From JBFMCU01 sp964428225 (lineage in GTDB: Bacteria; Planctomycetota; UBA1135; GCA-002686595), in assembly GCA_964428225.1 (NCBI GenBank), contig CAYRXS010000171.1:1-13997 (forward strand): 13,997 bases of DNA, read 5' to 3'. The notes beneath the pieces are model-generated. The model worked only from the letters and a program-made list of their open reading frames with translations, searched no databases and was not told the origin of the DNA. The translations under genes were made by a program, and so were the position numbers. Below are positions 6,131 through 13,402 of the stretch, piece after piece. Within the stretch, counting starts at the first letter, position 1; each line of letters starts with the position of its first letter.

Positions 6131-7588
6131 TCACTTTCGTGGCAGGGCCTCGGGCAGGTCCGCCACGAGCCAGACGATGGCGGTGATCGCCGCCGCGCCG
6201 AGGTGCATCTCGCGGCGGTTCACCGCCTCCAGGGTGTCCAGCGGGGAGTGGTGCACGTCGAAGTAGCGCTGGCTGTCCGGAACGTAGCCCACCAGCGGCA
6301 CTCCGCTCTGCGCCATGGGCCCGATGTCGGCTCCGCCGCCGCCGGGGACCATGTAGGTCGCGCCGGTCTCGGCCACGAGCTCGACCGCGTCCTGCAGGAT
6401 GGCCAGGGCCTCCTCGCCGGCGTCGGTGGTGAAGCCGCGCGGAGTGAACACGCCGCGGTCGGATTCCACGGCCATCACGTGGCGGTCCATCTCGTCCCGG
6501 TGAGCCCGCCAGTAGGCCGGCCCCCCGGTGGTCCCATACTCTTCGTCCATGAAGAGGACGACGCGAACGGTGCGCCGGGGCCGCAGGTCGAGCACGTTCA
6601 GGAGCCGGACGACCTCGAGAGCCTGGCAGCAGCCGCCCCCGTCGTCGTGCGCCCCCTGCCCGACGTCCCAGCAGTCGAGGTGCCCTCCGACGACGATGAT
6701 CTCGTCGGGATGCTTGCGCCCTACGAGGTCGCCCACGACGTTGAAGGACTCCGCGGGCTCCATCTGCTCGCAGTCGAGCTCGAGCCGAAGGCGGACGACG
6801 CGCCCCTCGGCGAGGAGAGCGGCGATGCGATCCGCTCCGTTCGTGCTGACCGCCGCGGCGGGGACGCGCTCCACCCCGTCCGCATAGCGCATGAGACCGG
6901 TGTGCGGAGCGTCGTTGCGCAGAGTGGTCATGGAGCGCACGATCGCCGCCACGCTTCCGGCCTTCGCGGCCTCGACGGCGCCGCTCACGCGCTGCCCCAC
7001 CGCGCCTCCGTAGGCGGGGAACGAGGTGCGTTGCCTGTCGTCCATGGGGCGGTTGAACAGGACGATCTTGCCGGAGGCCTCGTCGCCGAGTGCGGCGAGC
7101 TCCTCGAAGGTCTTCACCTCGACGACCTCCGCCTCGACGCCGCTCGCGGGCGTGGCGATGCTACCCCCGAGGGCGAGAACGGGTAGCGCCTCGCCGGCGA
7201 GCTCCGCGGGGGCGGTGAACACGAGCCGTTCGACGGAGCCACGCTCCCAGTGCGGCACGATGACCGGCTCGAGTCGCACGTTCTCGAGCCCGATGGCGAG
7301 CATCTCGTCGCGCGCCCACCGCACGGCATTCGCCGCGCCGTCCGATCCGGCGAGCCGGTGCGGTGCGACCTCGCAGAGCGACGCGAGCATGTCGTATGCG
7401 CGCCCCCGGGCGAGCGCCTCGTCGACGATGCGCTCCACGTCGGGCCTCTTCGCGAGGAAGACGTTCTCGGGGGCGGTGAGCAGATCGGCATCTGGAGCCG
7501 CGCTCTGGCACGCCATGACGCCGAGCCCGAGCATCAAGGCGCCGAAACGGAGGAGCGACGGATGCGAGATGGTCTGGGCGTTCATCAT
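6131..7588 (-). CDS. M28 family metallopeptidase lipoprotein, carboxypeptidase Q-like
   Basis: The 485-residue product is a two-zinc M28 peptidase with an inserted protease-associated (PA) domain. A lipoprotein signal ends at VMAC (Cys27). The PA-like insert spans about 140-265. The expected metal ligands are all present: His303 in GGHLDCWD, Asp315 in GAHDDGGG, the Glu pair 349-350 in FMDEEYG (catalytic and ligand), Asp377 in ESDRG and a His of DVHHSPLDT (446-447). The HHSxxDT end and overall order match the carboxypeptidase Q (PGCP) branch, which removes residues from small peptides. The catalytic set being intact, it is likely active in the periplasm or at the outer membrane. The start ATG 7588 has an immediate second ATG at 7585 and only a weak ribosome site. 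It lies 54 bases after the sulfatase gene and 9 to 78 bases before lemA depending on the lemA start. The POT transporter upstream could take up its products. Confidence 0.92.
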   Translation of the reverse strand: MMNAQTISHPSLLRFGALMLGLGVMACQSAAPDADLLTAPENVFLAKRPDVERIVDEALARGRAYDMLASLCEVAPHRLAGSDGAANAVRWARDEMLAIGLENVRLEPVIVPHWERGSVERLVFTAPAELAGEALPVLALGGSIATPASGVEAEVVEVKTFEELAALGDEASGKIVLFNRPMDDRQRTSFPAYGGAVGQRVSGAVEAAKAGSVAAIVRSMTTLRNDAPHTGLMRYADGVERVPAAAVSTNGADRIAALLAEGRVVRLRLELDCEQMEPAESFNVVGDLVGRKHPDEIIVVGGHLDCWDVGQGAHDDGGGCCQALEVVRLLNVLDLRPRRTVRVVLFMDEEYGTTGGPAYWRAHRDEMDRHVMAVESDRGVFTPRGFTTDAGEEALAILQDAVELVAETGATYMVPGGGGADIGPMAQSGVPLVGYVPDSQRYFDVHHSPLDTLEAVNRREMHLGAAAITAIVWLVADLPEALPRK

Positions 7589-7642
7589 CCCGATACCGTA
7601 CCGCGGTCTCCCCCCGCTTTGCGAATCGGACCCCGTACCCGT

Positions 7643-9832
7643 TCAGTCATCACCGTAGCCGATGGCGGCCAGGCGAGCGCGGGCCTCCTCGTCGAGCTCG
7701 ACCGAAACCGCCTGGGCCACCGGCTCGAGAAGGGGCTCCAGCGTCGTCGCCCAACGTCGCCACTCCCGCGCATCCACGCCGCCGGTGATATCGGAGAGAT
7801 CCCGGGTTTCGAAGGGATCCTCCTCGACGTCGTAGATCCCGATCGTCTCGCTGCTCTCCAGATCGTCGAGGTCGATGGAAACCAGCACCTTCCTCGACCC
7901 GTCCAGAATCGAGATGCACGCCTCTTGCCCGGTGCGATTGACGGCGAACAGAGTCCGCTCCGCCTCGAGCCGCAGGAGCGAGCACCCGCGCCATTCGGGT
8001 GCGGGGGCGATTCCCGCGAGGTCCGCCAGGGTCTTGGGGACGTCGAGCAGGCTCGCAGGATGAGAGACCCGCGCCGGTTCGAGGGAACCCCCGTGAATGA
8101 GGAGAGGAACGTCGATCCCCTCGCACCACGGTGAGCCGCGGTGCCCGTATTCACCGTGCTCTCCGAAAGCCTCGCCGTGGTCGCTGGTGAAGACCAGATA
8201 GCCCGTATCGAGAACGTCGCGTTCTTTCACCGCTCCGATCCACCGTCCGAGCTCCTCGTCGAGAGCCCGTACTCCGTCGTCGTAGAGCTCCCGGTATTCG
8301 CCGACGTACTCCGGGAGCAGGGCATCGAGGTGCTCGAGGGGATGCGCTTGCTCACCTCCTTGCTGGCGCAGCGAGCGCAGGGCTCTCGAAGTCAGCTCGT
8401 TCCATGCGGTGGCGTCTTCCGTGGCTCCCTGTCGGTAGGGCATGTGAGTCCGGTACGTCTGCACGAAGAGGAAGACCGGACGGCCGTCGTCGCGATCCAG
8501 GAAGTCGAGCGCGGTCTCGAACGTCCCACGAAGGCTCCAATCATCGGTCTCGCAGAACCACTCGAATCCCTGATCGAAGCCGTAGGCCGCCGAGACGAGC
8601 GCCGAGTCGGTCGCCGCCCCCGTTCGATACCCGTACTTCGCGAATTGCTCCGCGATGGTCGTCAGCTGCCGGGGCATCGCCGCCTCGTACGAATCCGCGC
8701 CGTGCTGTTGCGGGTACAGCCCCGTCATCATGGAGGCCTGCGAGGGAAGCGTCCACGTGGCGGGGGCCCAGGCCCGGAGCAGGCAGAACGACTCCGCGGC
8801 AAGACGATCGAGATTCGGGGTCTTGCCGGCCGTGCCGCCGTACATCGCGAGACTGTCGGCGCGGAAGGTGTCCGCGAGGAAGACGATGACGTTCGGCCGG
8901 GATCCGCCCCAGGGTCTCGACGAGTAGGAGCCCTTGTCACCAGGGCCGATTCGCGGATTCACGAAGATCCCCACTCCGAATGGCCCCTCGACCGAGAAGC
9001 CGATCCGGCGGGATGCTCCTCGCGATCGGGGAAGCGCGACCTCGTGCCAGGTCGTCGACGCCGGGGAGGACGGACTCTTCACGTCATCGAAGACGACCTG
9101 TCCGTCGAGATGGACGCGGAACCGAACCTCGGCCTCCGGGCCACTCGCGTCCCCGTCGATGGATCGAAAGGCGGTGCCGAACCGAAGGATCGAGCCGGGG
9201 GGGAGATCGACGGTGAGCTCCTCGGCACGTCCCGGCCACACGCAGACCGCATCGGCCGTCTCCTGTCCGAACGAGACGCGCCAGACTCCCTCCTCGGCTC
9301 CTCCCATGTGGACGAGGGCCGCGATCGTCATCTCGTTCGCGGGCGCATAGTCGCTGCCGGTGCAGACGTTCATCCGGCCTTCCGCCAAGTGGAATCGCCC
9401 CGGGTCGAGGCGATTGGGCAGGGAAAGAACCCGCGCGAAGGCGCGATCACCTTCGCGGAGTCTCACCTCGTTCCGATCGGCGGTCTCCGCCAGGAACGCG
9501 AGGGGGTTGGCGGTCTTCCATTCCCCCGATCGGCGGCCCGGCTCCCACGCGTCCGCCGGAATCCCGGTCTCTACCCACCACCCGCCCGCGTCCTCGTCCG
9601 CGGTGACGGACACCCCGGGCGGGACACCCGTGAATCCGAGGTCGGGCGCGAAGGGTTGCGGCGAGAACCCGCTCGCCAGGGAGATCCATCGATCGGGCGC
9701 CGCCACTTCCCCTTCTCGTCCACAGCCGAGAGCGAGTCCGAGGGCCGCGATTACCAGAACCGTCCACCGACATCTCCGGGCTCCGTTCGGGGGTTCCGGA
9801 GCAAGGCGGGACGAAACCGAGTGCGAGCTCAT
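7643..9832 (-). CDS. Sulfatase-fold (alkaline phosphatase superfamily) lipoprotein with non-canonical active-site motif
   Basis: The 729-residue product has a lipoprotein signal ending at LALGC (Cys37), an N-terminal beta-rich region (about 45-300, possible jelly-roll, with WHEVALPRSRG and GIFVNPRIG) and a sulfatase-fold domain (about 312-690). Fold landmarks are PNVIVFLADTFRADSLAMYG (313-332) with metal ligand Asp321, and FTSDHGEAFGEHG (548-560) with Asp551-His552. At the catalytic motif, where type I sulfatases have C/S-x-P-S-R that becomes formylglycine, this protein has T-L-P-S-Q (361-365, in TWTLPSQASMMTGLYP). The cysteine or serine needed for formylglycine is absent and the Arg is replaced. 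Thr is the nucleophile in lipoteichoic-acid-synthase-like members of the same superfamily, so phospho- or alkyl-group transfer or hydrolysis is conceivable; sulfatase activity is doubtful. ATG 9832 has a weak ribosome site. No sulfatase-activating enzyme gene is nearby. Confidence 0.9.
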   Translation of the reverse strand: MSSHSVSSRLAPEPPNGARRCRWTVLVIAALGLALGCGREGEVAAPDRWISLASGFSPQPFAPDLGFTGVPPGVSVTADEDAGGWWVETGIPADAWEPGRRSGEWKTANPLAFLAETADRNEVRLREGDRAFARVLSLPNRLDPGRFHLAEGRMNVCTGSDYAPANEMTIAALVHMGGAEEGVWRVSFGQETADAVCVWPGRAEELTVDLPPGSILRFGTAFRSIDGDASGPEAEVRFRVHLDGQVVFDDVKSPSSPASTTWHEVALPRSRGASRRIGFSVEGPFGVGIFVNPRIGPGDKGSYSSRPWGGSRPNVIVFLADTFRADSLAMYGGTAGKTPNLDRLAAESFCLLRAWAPATWTLPSQASMMTGLYPQQHGADSYEAAMPRQLTTIAEQFAKYGYRTGAATDSALVSAAYGFDQGFEWFCETDDWSLRGTFETALDFLDRDDGRPVFLFVQTYRTHMPYRQGATEDATAWNELTSRALRSLRQQGGEQAHPLEHLDALLPEYVGEYRELYDDGVRALDEELGRWIGAVKERDVLDTGYLVFTSDHGEAFGEHGEYGHRGSPWCEGIDVPLLIHGGSLEPARVSHPASLLDVPKTLADLAGIAPAPEWRGCSLLRLEAERTLFAVNRTGQEACISILDGSRKVLVSIDLDDLESSETIGIYDVEEDPFETRDLSDITGGVDAREWRRWATTLEPLLEPVAQAVSVELDEEARARLAAIGYGDD

Positions 9833-9959
9833 TCCGTTCGAGGCGGGATTCGCTCCCGCAGTCTCCGAGGATAGGCGATTCCCTCGATTCTCGCCGAAGC
9901 GGTATCTCGAAAACCGTCCGGGCCACTAGCCGGGAAGTCGCGGCGAGGGAGGCTCGCGT

Positions 9960-11852
9960 CTATCCCTCCTGCAGGTAGGTCTTGCCCTTGTAGAACCAGG
10001 CCAGGACCGCGAAGACCACGGCCGCGCCCGCCATCAGCCCGGAGAAGAGCCAGAAGAACTCAGAGAGAGCGAGGGTCTCCTGGAGCGGAGCGAGGAAGGC
10101 CACGATCAGGTTTCCGAACGTCACGCAGAGAAGCCAGAAGCCCATGATCGTCGACTTCATCGCGCGCGGTGCCTGCGTGTAGGCGAACTCGAGGCCGGTG
10201 ACCGACACCAGCACCTCGCCGGTGGTCATGATCAGGTACTGAGCCACCTGCCACAGCACGGGGACCTCGCCGATGCCGACCTTCTCGATCTGCATCTGCA
10301 GCAGCGCGGCGACGACGAAGGCCACCGCGGCCAGGAACATGCCCCCGGTCATCTTCTGCAGCGGCCGCACCTCGATGTTGCGCCGCTTGAGCGGATTCCA
10401 GACGGCCACGTTGAGCAGGGGGATGATGATCATGACCATCAGCGGGTTGAGGGCGGCGAGCTGCGCGGCCTCGAGAGCCACCTCCCTCGTGTTCTGCAGG
10501 ATCAGATCGAGGACGCCCGCAACGGCCAGACTCGCGACCAGGACGCCGACGACCGCGAAGCTGATCATCCGCGGAATCGCCGTGTTGGAGACGTGGAGCA
10601 TGAGCCAGGTCAGGCCGTACACCGCTCCGACGACGACGCTCGCGATGATGGCGTACCAGAGGACCGAGGGGACGATCAGGACCAGATCCATCTCCTTGGC
10701 CTGCTGGATCCACGTGGAGGAGTGCTGGTCGAACAGGGCCCAGAAGAAGCTCACCATCGAGAAGACGAGCATGATCCGGAGCACCGCGGGCGGACCGTCG
10801 CCGGCCTCCTGGCCGAACTTCTCCCGCGCGACGTCGAACATCGATTGACCGGCCTTGCGCTCCCGGCGCTTGCGCAGCGCGTAGATCAGGACCGCCAGGA
10901 ATCCGGCGTCCGGTCGCATCGCCTGGCGGCGGCTGAACAGCAGGAAGCCGCAGGCCATGGCGACGGCGACTCCGAGCAGCAAGGGCCAGTAGTAGCCGAG
11001 CGCGGGCACGAACAGGGCCAGCCCCTCGACGCCCTCGGGCTTCGTCCATTGCTCCCACATGACGAAGTAGCCGTAGATCAGAGCGAAGAACGGGCTGAAC
11101 AGGAGCACCGTCGCCGTGAAGTCGATGGCCCCCACCTTGCCGCCCGGATTCGGGGGCTGGAGCACGAACTTCTTGCGGCCCATCCAGAACACGATGGTGG
11201 CGATCCCCATCAGGATGCCCGGAACGCCGAAGGCGATCTCGGGTCCGACGTATTTGTAGAGGAGCGGCGTCGAGAGCGTGGAGAAGAACGACCCGAAGTT
11301 GATGATGAAGTAGAAGATCTGGAAGACCTTCGTGACCAGGTGTCCGTTCTCCTTGGTGAACTGGTCGCCCACGTTGGCCGACACGCATGGCTTGATACCG
11401 CCCGAGCCGAGAGCGATCAGGCTCAGGCCGATGTACATGCCGATCTCGGCACCGCCGTAGTTCTCCATCTCGCCCAGGCGGCCGGCCACCGCGAGCACCC
11501 CGTGTCCCAGGCAGTAGAGGAGGGACACGAAGAAGATGACGTTGAACTTGCCGAGAAGCCGGTCCGAGAGCACGGCCCCGATCAACGGGAACAGGTACAC
11601 GCCCGCAATGAACAGGTGCGTGACCTCCGTCGCATCGGCCTTCGCCGCGGCCATCTCCGCCTCGGGCACCATGCCCTCCTGGGCGAAGCGCACGAAGAGC
11701 GCGGTGACGTAGATGTACAGGATGGCCTTCATCCCGTAGAAGCTGAACCGCTCCGCACCTTCGTTCCCCACGATGTAGGGAATGCCGGACGGGAATCGAT
11801 TGCTCCTGGGAGTCGCGGTCTCCTGATCGGAGGGGGGTTGCGTGGCGCTCAT
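9960..11852 (-). CDS. POT/PTR family proton-dependent oligopeptide transporter
   Basis: The 630-residue polytopic protein belongs to the POT family, which imports di- and tripeptides with protons across the inner membrane. The ExxER proton-coupling motif is present as EGAERFSFYGMKAIL (Glu31, Glu34, Arg35). The next loop has GAVLSDRLLGKFNVIFF, the first PTR2 signature is seen in GSGGIKPCVSANVGDQF, and the second in FYFIINFGSFF. Many hydrophobic segments follow, and the protein is longer than the roughly 500 residues of typical bacterial POTs, with extended loops in the middle (an Arg/Lys-rich stretch RKRRERK). ATG 11852 has GAGGAG 9 bases upstream. It is separated by about 150 bases from the lipoprotein gene and has its own leader with strong structure. 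A 5-bp hairpin (gcgag/ctcgc, 9943-9957) begins just after its stop but lacks a T-run. Confidence 0.93.
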   Translation of the reverse strand: MSATQPPSDQETATPRSNRFPSGIPYIVGNEGAERFSFYGMKAILYIYVTALFVRFAQEGMVPEAEMAAAKADATEVTHLFIAGVYLFPLIGAVLSDRLLGKFNVIFFVSLLYCLGHGVLAVAGRLGEMENYGGAEIGMYIGLSLIALGSGGIKPCVSANVGDQFTKENGHLVTKVFQIFYFIINFGSFFSTLSTPLLYKYVGPEIAFGVPGILMGIATIVFWMGRKKFVLQPPNPGGKVGAIDFTATVLLFSPFFALIYGYFVMWEQWTKPEGVEGLALFVPALGYYWPLLLGVAVAMACGFLLFSRRQAMRPDAGFLAVLIYALRKRRERKAGQSMFDVAREKFGQEAGDGPPAVLRIMLVFSMVSFFWALFDQHSSTWIQQAKEMDLVLIVPSVLWYAIIASVVVGAVYGLTWLMLHVSNTAIPRMISFAVVGVLVASLAVAGVLDLILQNTREVALEAAQLAALNPLMVMIIIPLLNVAVWNPLKRRNIEVRPLQKMTGGMFLAAVAFVVAALLQMQIEKVGIGEVPVLWQVAQYLIMTTGEVLVSVTGLEFAYTQAPRAMKSTIMGFWLLCVTFGNLIVAFLAPLQETLALSEFFWLFSGLMAGAAVVFAVLAWFYKGKTYLQEG

Positions 11853-11874
11853 GTTCCGGTGCTCCTCGGAAAGT

Positions 11875-11925
11875 GGCGGGGGCCGGCGACGAGGGTGGAG
11901 ATCCTAGCAGATCCCCGGCCCCGCC
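11875..11925 (-). promoter_or_regulatory. Structured leader of the peptide transporter gene: GC hairpin around a phased direct repeat
   Basis: On the minus strand GGCGGGGCCGG (11925-11915) pairs with CCGGCCCCCGCC (11886-11875), giving 11 base pairs with a single bulged C. The 28-base loop holds a direct repeat GGATCT-GCTA-GGATCT whose copies start exactly 10 bases apart (plus-strand 11899-11904 and 11909-11914). The stem base lies about 8 bases upstream of the transporter's ribosome site (11862-11867). It could be an operator, an attenuator or a translation-control element. The GC richness of the region makes chance pairing possible. Confidence 0.35.
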
Positions 11926-12003
11926 CCTCTCCACCCCTCGTGTACGACCTGGGTCCGCGCCGCTACGTGATGCACGACGCCTCTCGCCGGTCTTCGCGGC
12001 GCC

Positions 12004-12432
12004 CTACGGCCAGATCTCGATGGAGCTCACCTCGTCCGAGGTGAGCTCGTCGATCACGACGATGCGGAGCTTGTCGGTGAAGCGCCCCTGGATCAGGGAG
12101 AGGGAGTAGGTCGCGCCGGCTCGAGCCGCGAATCCGATCGAGTACGGGGTTCCCTCTCGGCTCTGCCCGAAGCCCCGGGCACGTCCGGACAGGACGCGGT
12201 GCCCGGGCAGGATTCCCACGCGATTGTTGGCTTCGGCGTCGATGCGGCGGTCGTCGACGGTCTCGACCGTGATGAAGTGGCCCTTCGGGTAGTAGGGCAC
12301 CTTCAGGACCGCGATCTCCTCGCGCGAGCGTTTGTCGCCCTCGTAGCCCTTCGTCGTCCGGCACGAGGAGGCGACGAGCGTGGCCGAGACGAGGGCGAGG
12401 AGCAGGATCGCGATCCGGGCTGTCGGGCTCAT
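12004..12432 (-). CDS. Small lipoprotein of unknown function
   Basis: I do not recognise this family with certainty. The 142-residue product begins with a lipoprotein signal (hydrophobic 7-20, lipobox ASSC with Cys24). The mature part looks like a compact beta-sandwich: KGHFITVETVDDRRI, then ANNRVGILPGHRVL, then YSIGFAARAGATYSLSLI, and IVVIDELTSDEV near the end. The order of a value line, a PGxH-type turn, and an f-A-x-A-G-x-x-Y strand resembles small periplasmic lipoproteins with PEGA-like or transthyretin-like folds, but this is only a resemblance. ATG 12432 has AGGAG 8 bases upstream. Only 22 bases separate it from the epimerase stop, so it is probably the last gene of the oxidoreductase-epimerase operon. 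Downstream a 7-bp inverted repeat (11957-11963 with 11996-12002) has too long a loop to call a terminator. Confidence 0.75.
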   Translation of the reverse strand: MSPTARIAILLLALVSATLVASSCRTTKGYEGDKRSREEIAVLKVPYYPKGHFITVETVDDRRIDAEANNRVGILPGHRVLSGRARGFGQSREGTPYSIGFAARAGATYSLSLIQGRFTDKLRIVVIDELTSDEVSSIEIWP

Positions 12433-12454
12433 CGGGGTGTCTCCTGGTAGACGG

Positions 12455-13375
12455 TCAGTGCCCGAGGACCCGACCCAGCTGCTCGCGGACCTGGGCCAGC
12501 CGTTCCGCGCCGCCGCCGCCGACCTCGGCGGTGGCCCAACCGGTGAAGCCGATCTCGCGAAGCGCCTTGCAGATCTCCGGCCAGTCGATGTCGCCCTCGC
12601 CGATGTCAGTCCAGCCCTTCTCCCGGTGATAGCCCTTGACGTGGAGCTTGACGATGCGACTGCCCAGCGTGCGCACCCAGTCCGCGACCGTCGCGTACTT
12701 GCGGTGGTTGCCGAGGTCCAGGTAGAAGCGGACCCACGGACTGTCGATCTCGTCGATATAGGTGGCGAGCTTGTCGGCGGACTGTCCTACCGGCCCGTCG
12801 TGGTCGTAGCCGAAGCGGTTCCAGACGTTCTCGATGAGGATGAAGATGCCGAGCTCGGCGGCCAGCGGGAGGACCCGCCGGATTCCGTCGATCGACCGCT
12901 CCCAGGCCTGCTCGGGGCTGACCTTGCCCCCCACCGTGGCCGGCACGAGCAGCACGTCCGAGGCGCCGTAGGCCTTCGCGCCGCGGATCGCCGCCTCGAG
13001 CCCCTCGACCCCCTTCTCGCGCTCGGCGGGATCGTCGTGGGACAGGGTGCTCTTCCAGTGGACCGAGTCGACGACGCTGTGAACGGGAATGCCGCTCGCC
13101 TTCACCGCGCGGACGACCTCCTCGTCCGGTGACGAGTTCGGGCAGTTCATCTCGATCCCGTCGAAGCCGGCCGCCTTCGCAAGCTCGAACTTCTCGAGCA
13201 TCGATCCGTCTCCGCCGATCATCCCGTAGCCGAGCGCGAGCTTCAGCTTCAGCCCCGATGCCTCTGGCGCTCTCCTCGCGCTTTCTTGCGGGTCGGCGCA
13301 CGCGGCGCTGCCGATCATCCCGGCCGCGACCGCGGCCCCCGTTCCCTGAAGCAGAGTCCTGCGATCCATCTTCAT
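12455..13375 (-). CDS. Tat-exported sugar phosphate isomerase/epimerase-like TIM barrel protein
   Basis: The 306-residue product has a Tat signal (DRRTLLQGTGAAVAAGM, 4-20) and a xylose-isomerase-like TIM barrel (about 43-303). The metal-binding residues of the family are in place: Glu182 in LIENVWNRFG, Asp220 in YLDLGNH, His245 in KLHVKGYH and Glu284 in TAEVGGG, so an active isomerase, epimerase or 3-keto-sugar enzyme is likely. Cys26 in SAAC might add a lipid anchor, though the lipobox is poor. I start it at ATG 13375, which has AAGGAG 7 bases upstream; the upstream in-frame start at 13399 has no such support and would put eight residues before the Tat motif. It follows the Gfo/Idh/MocA gene by 27 bases. 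Such pairs recur in Planctomycetota and Bacteroidota and some act on 3-keto-glycosides, but the name of the family does not prove a phosphate-sugar substrate, least of all outside the cytoplasm. Confidence 0.88.
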   Translation of the reverse strand: MKMDRRTLLQGTGAAVAAGMIGSAACADPQESARRAPEASGLKLKLALGYGMIGGDGSMLEKFELAKAAGFDGIEMNCPNSSPDEEVVRAVKASGIPVHSVVDSVHWKSTLSHDDPAEREKGVEGLEAAIRGAKAYGASDVLLVPATVGGKVSPEQAWERSIDGIRRVLPLAAELGIFILIENVWNRFGYDHDGPVGQSADKLATYIDEIDSPWVRFYLDLGNHRKYATVADWVRTLGSRIVKLHVKGYHREKGWTDIGEGDIDWPEICKALREIGFTGWATAEVGGGGAERLAQVREQLGRVLGH

Positions 13376-13382
13376 GACGTCG

Positions 13383-13388
13383 CTCCTT
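13383..13388 (-). promoter_or_regulatory. Ribosome binding site deciding the epimerase start
   Basis: AAGGAG on the minus strand lies 7 bases before ATG 13375. It fixes the start 8 codons after the longest open frame and places the twin-arginine motif at residues 5-6. Confidence 0.6.
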
Positions 13389-13402
13389 GCCTTCGACACC
13401 GA

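Noticed and set aside
8141..9874. Plus-strand open frame of 577 codons
   Set aside because: It is the complement of the sulfatase-fold gene, which has clear metal-site motifs and a lipobox. The plus-strand translation has no domain landmarks.
10060..11934. Minus-strand open frame of 624 codons in another frame of the transporter gene
   Set aside because: Its translation is Arg/Gly/His-rich without membrane segments, whereas the transporter frame has POT signatures and a good ribosome site.
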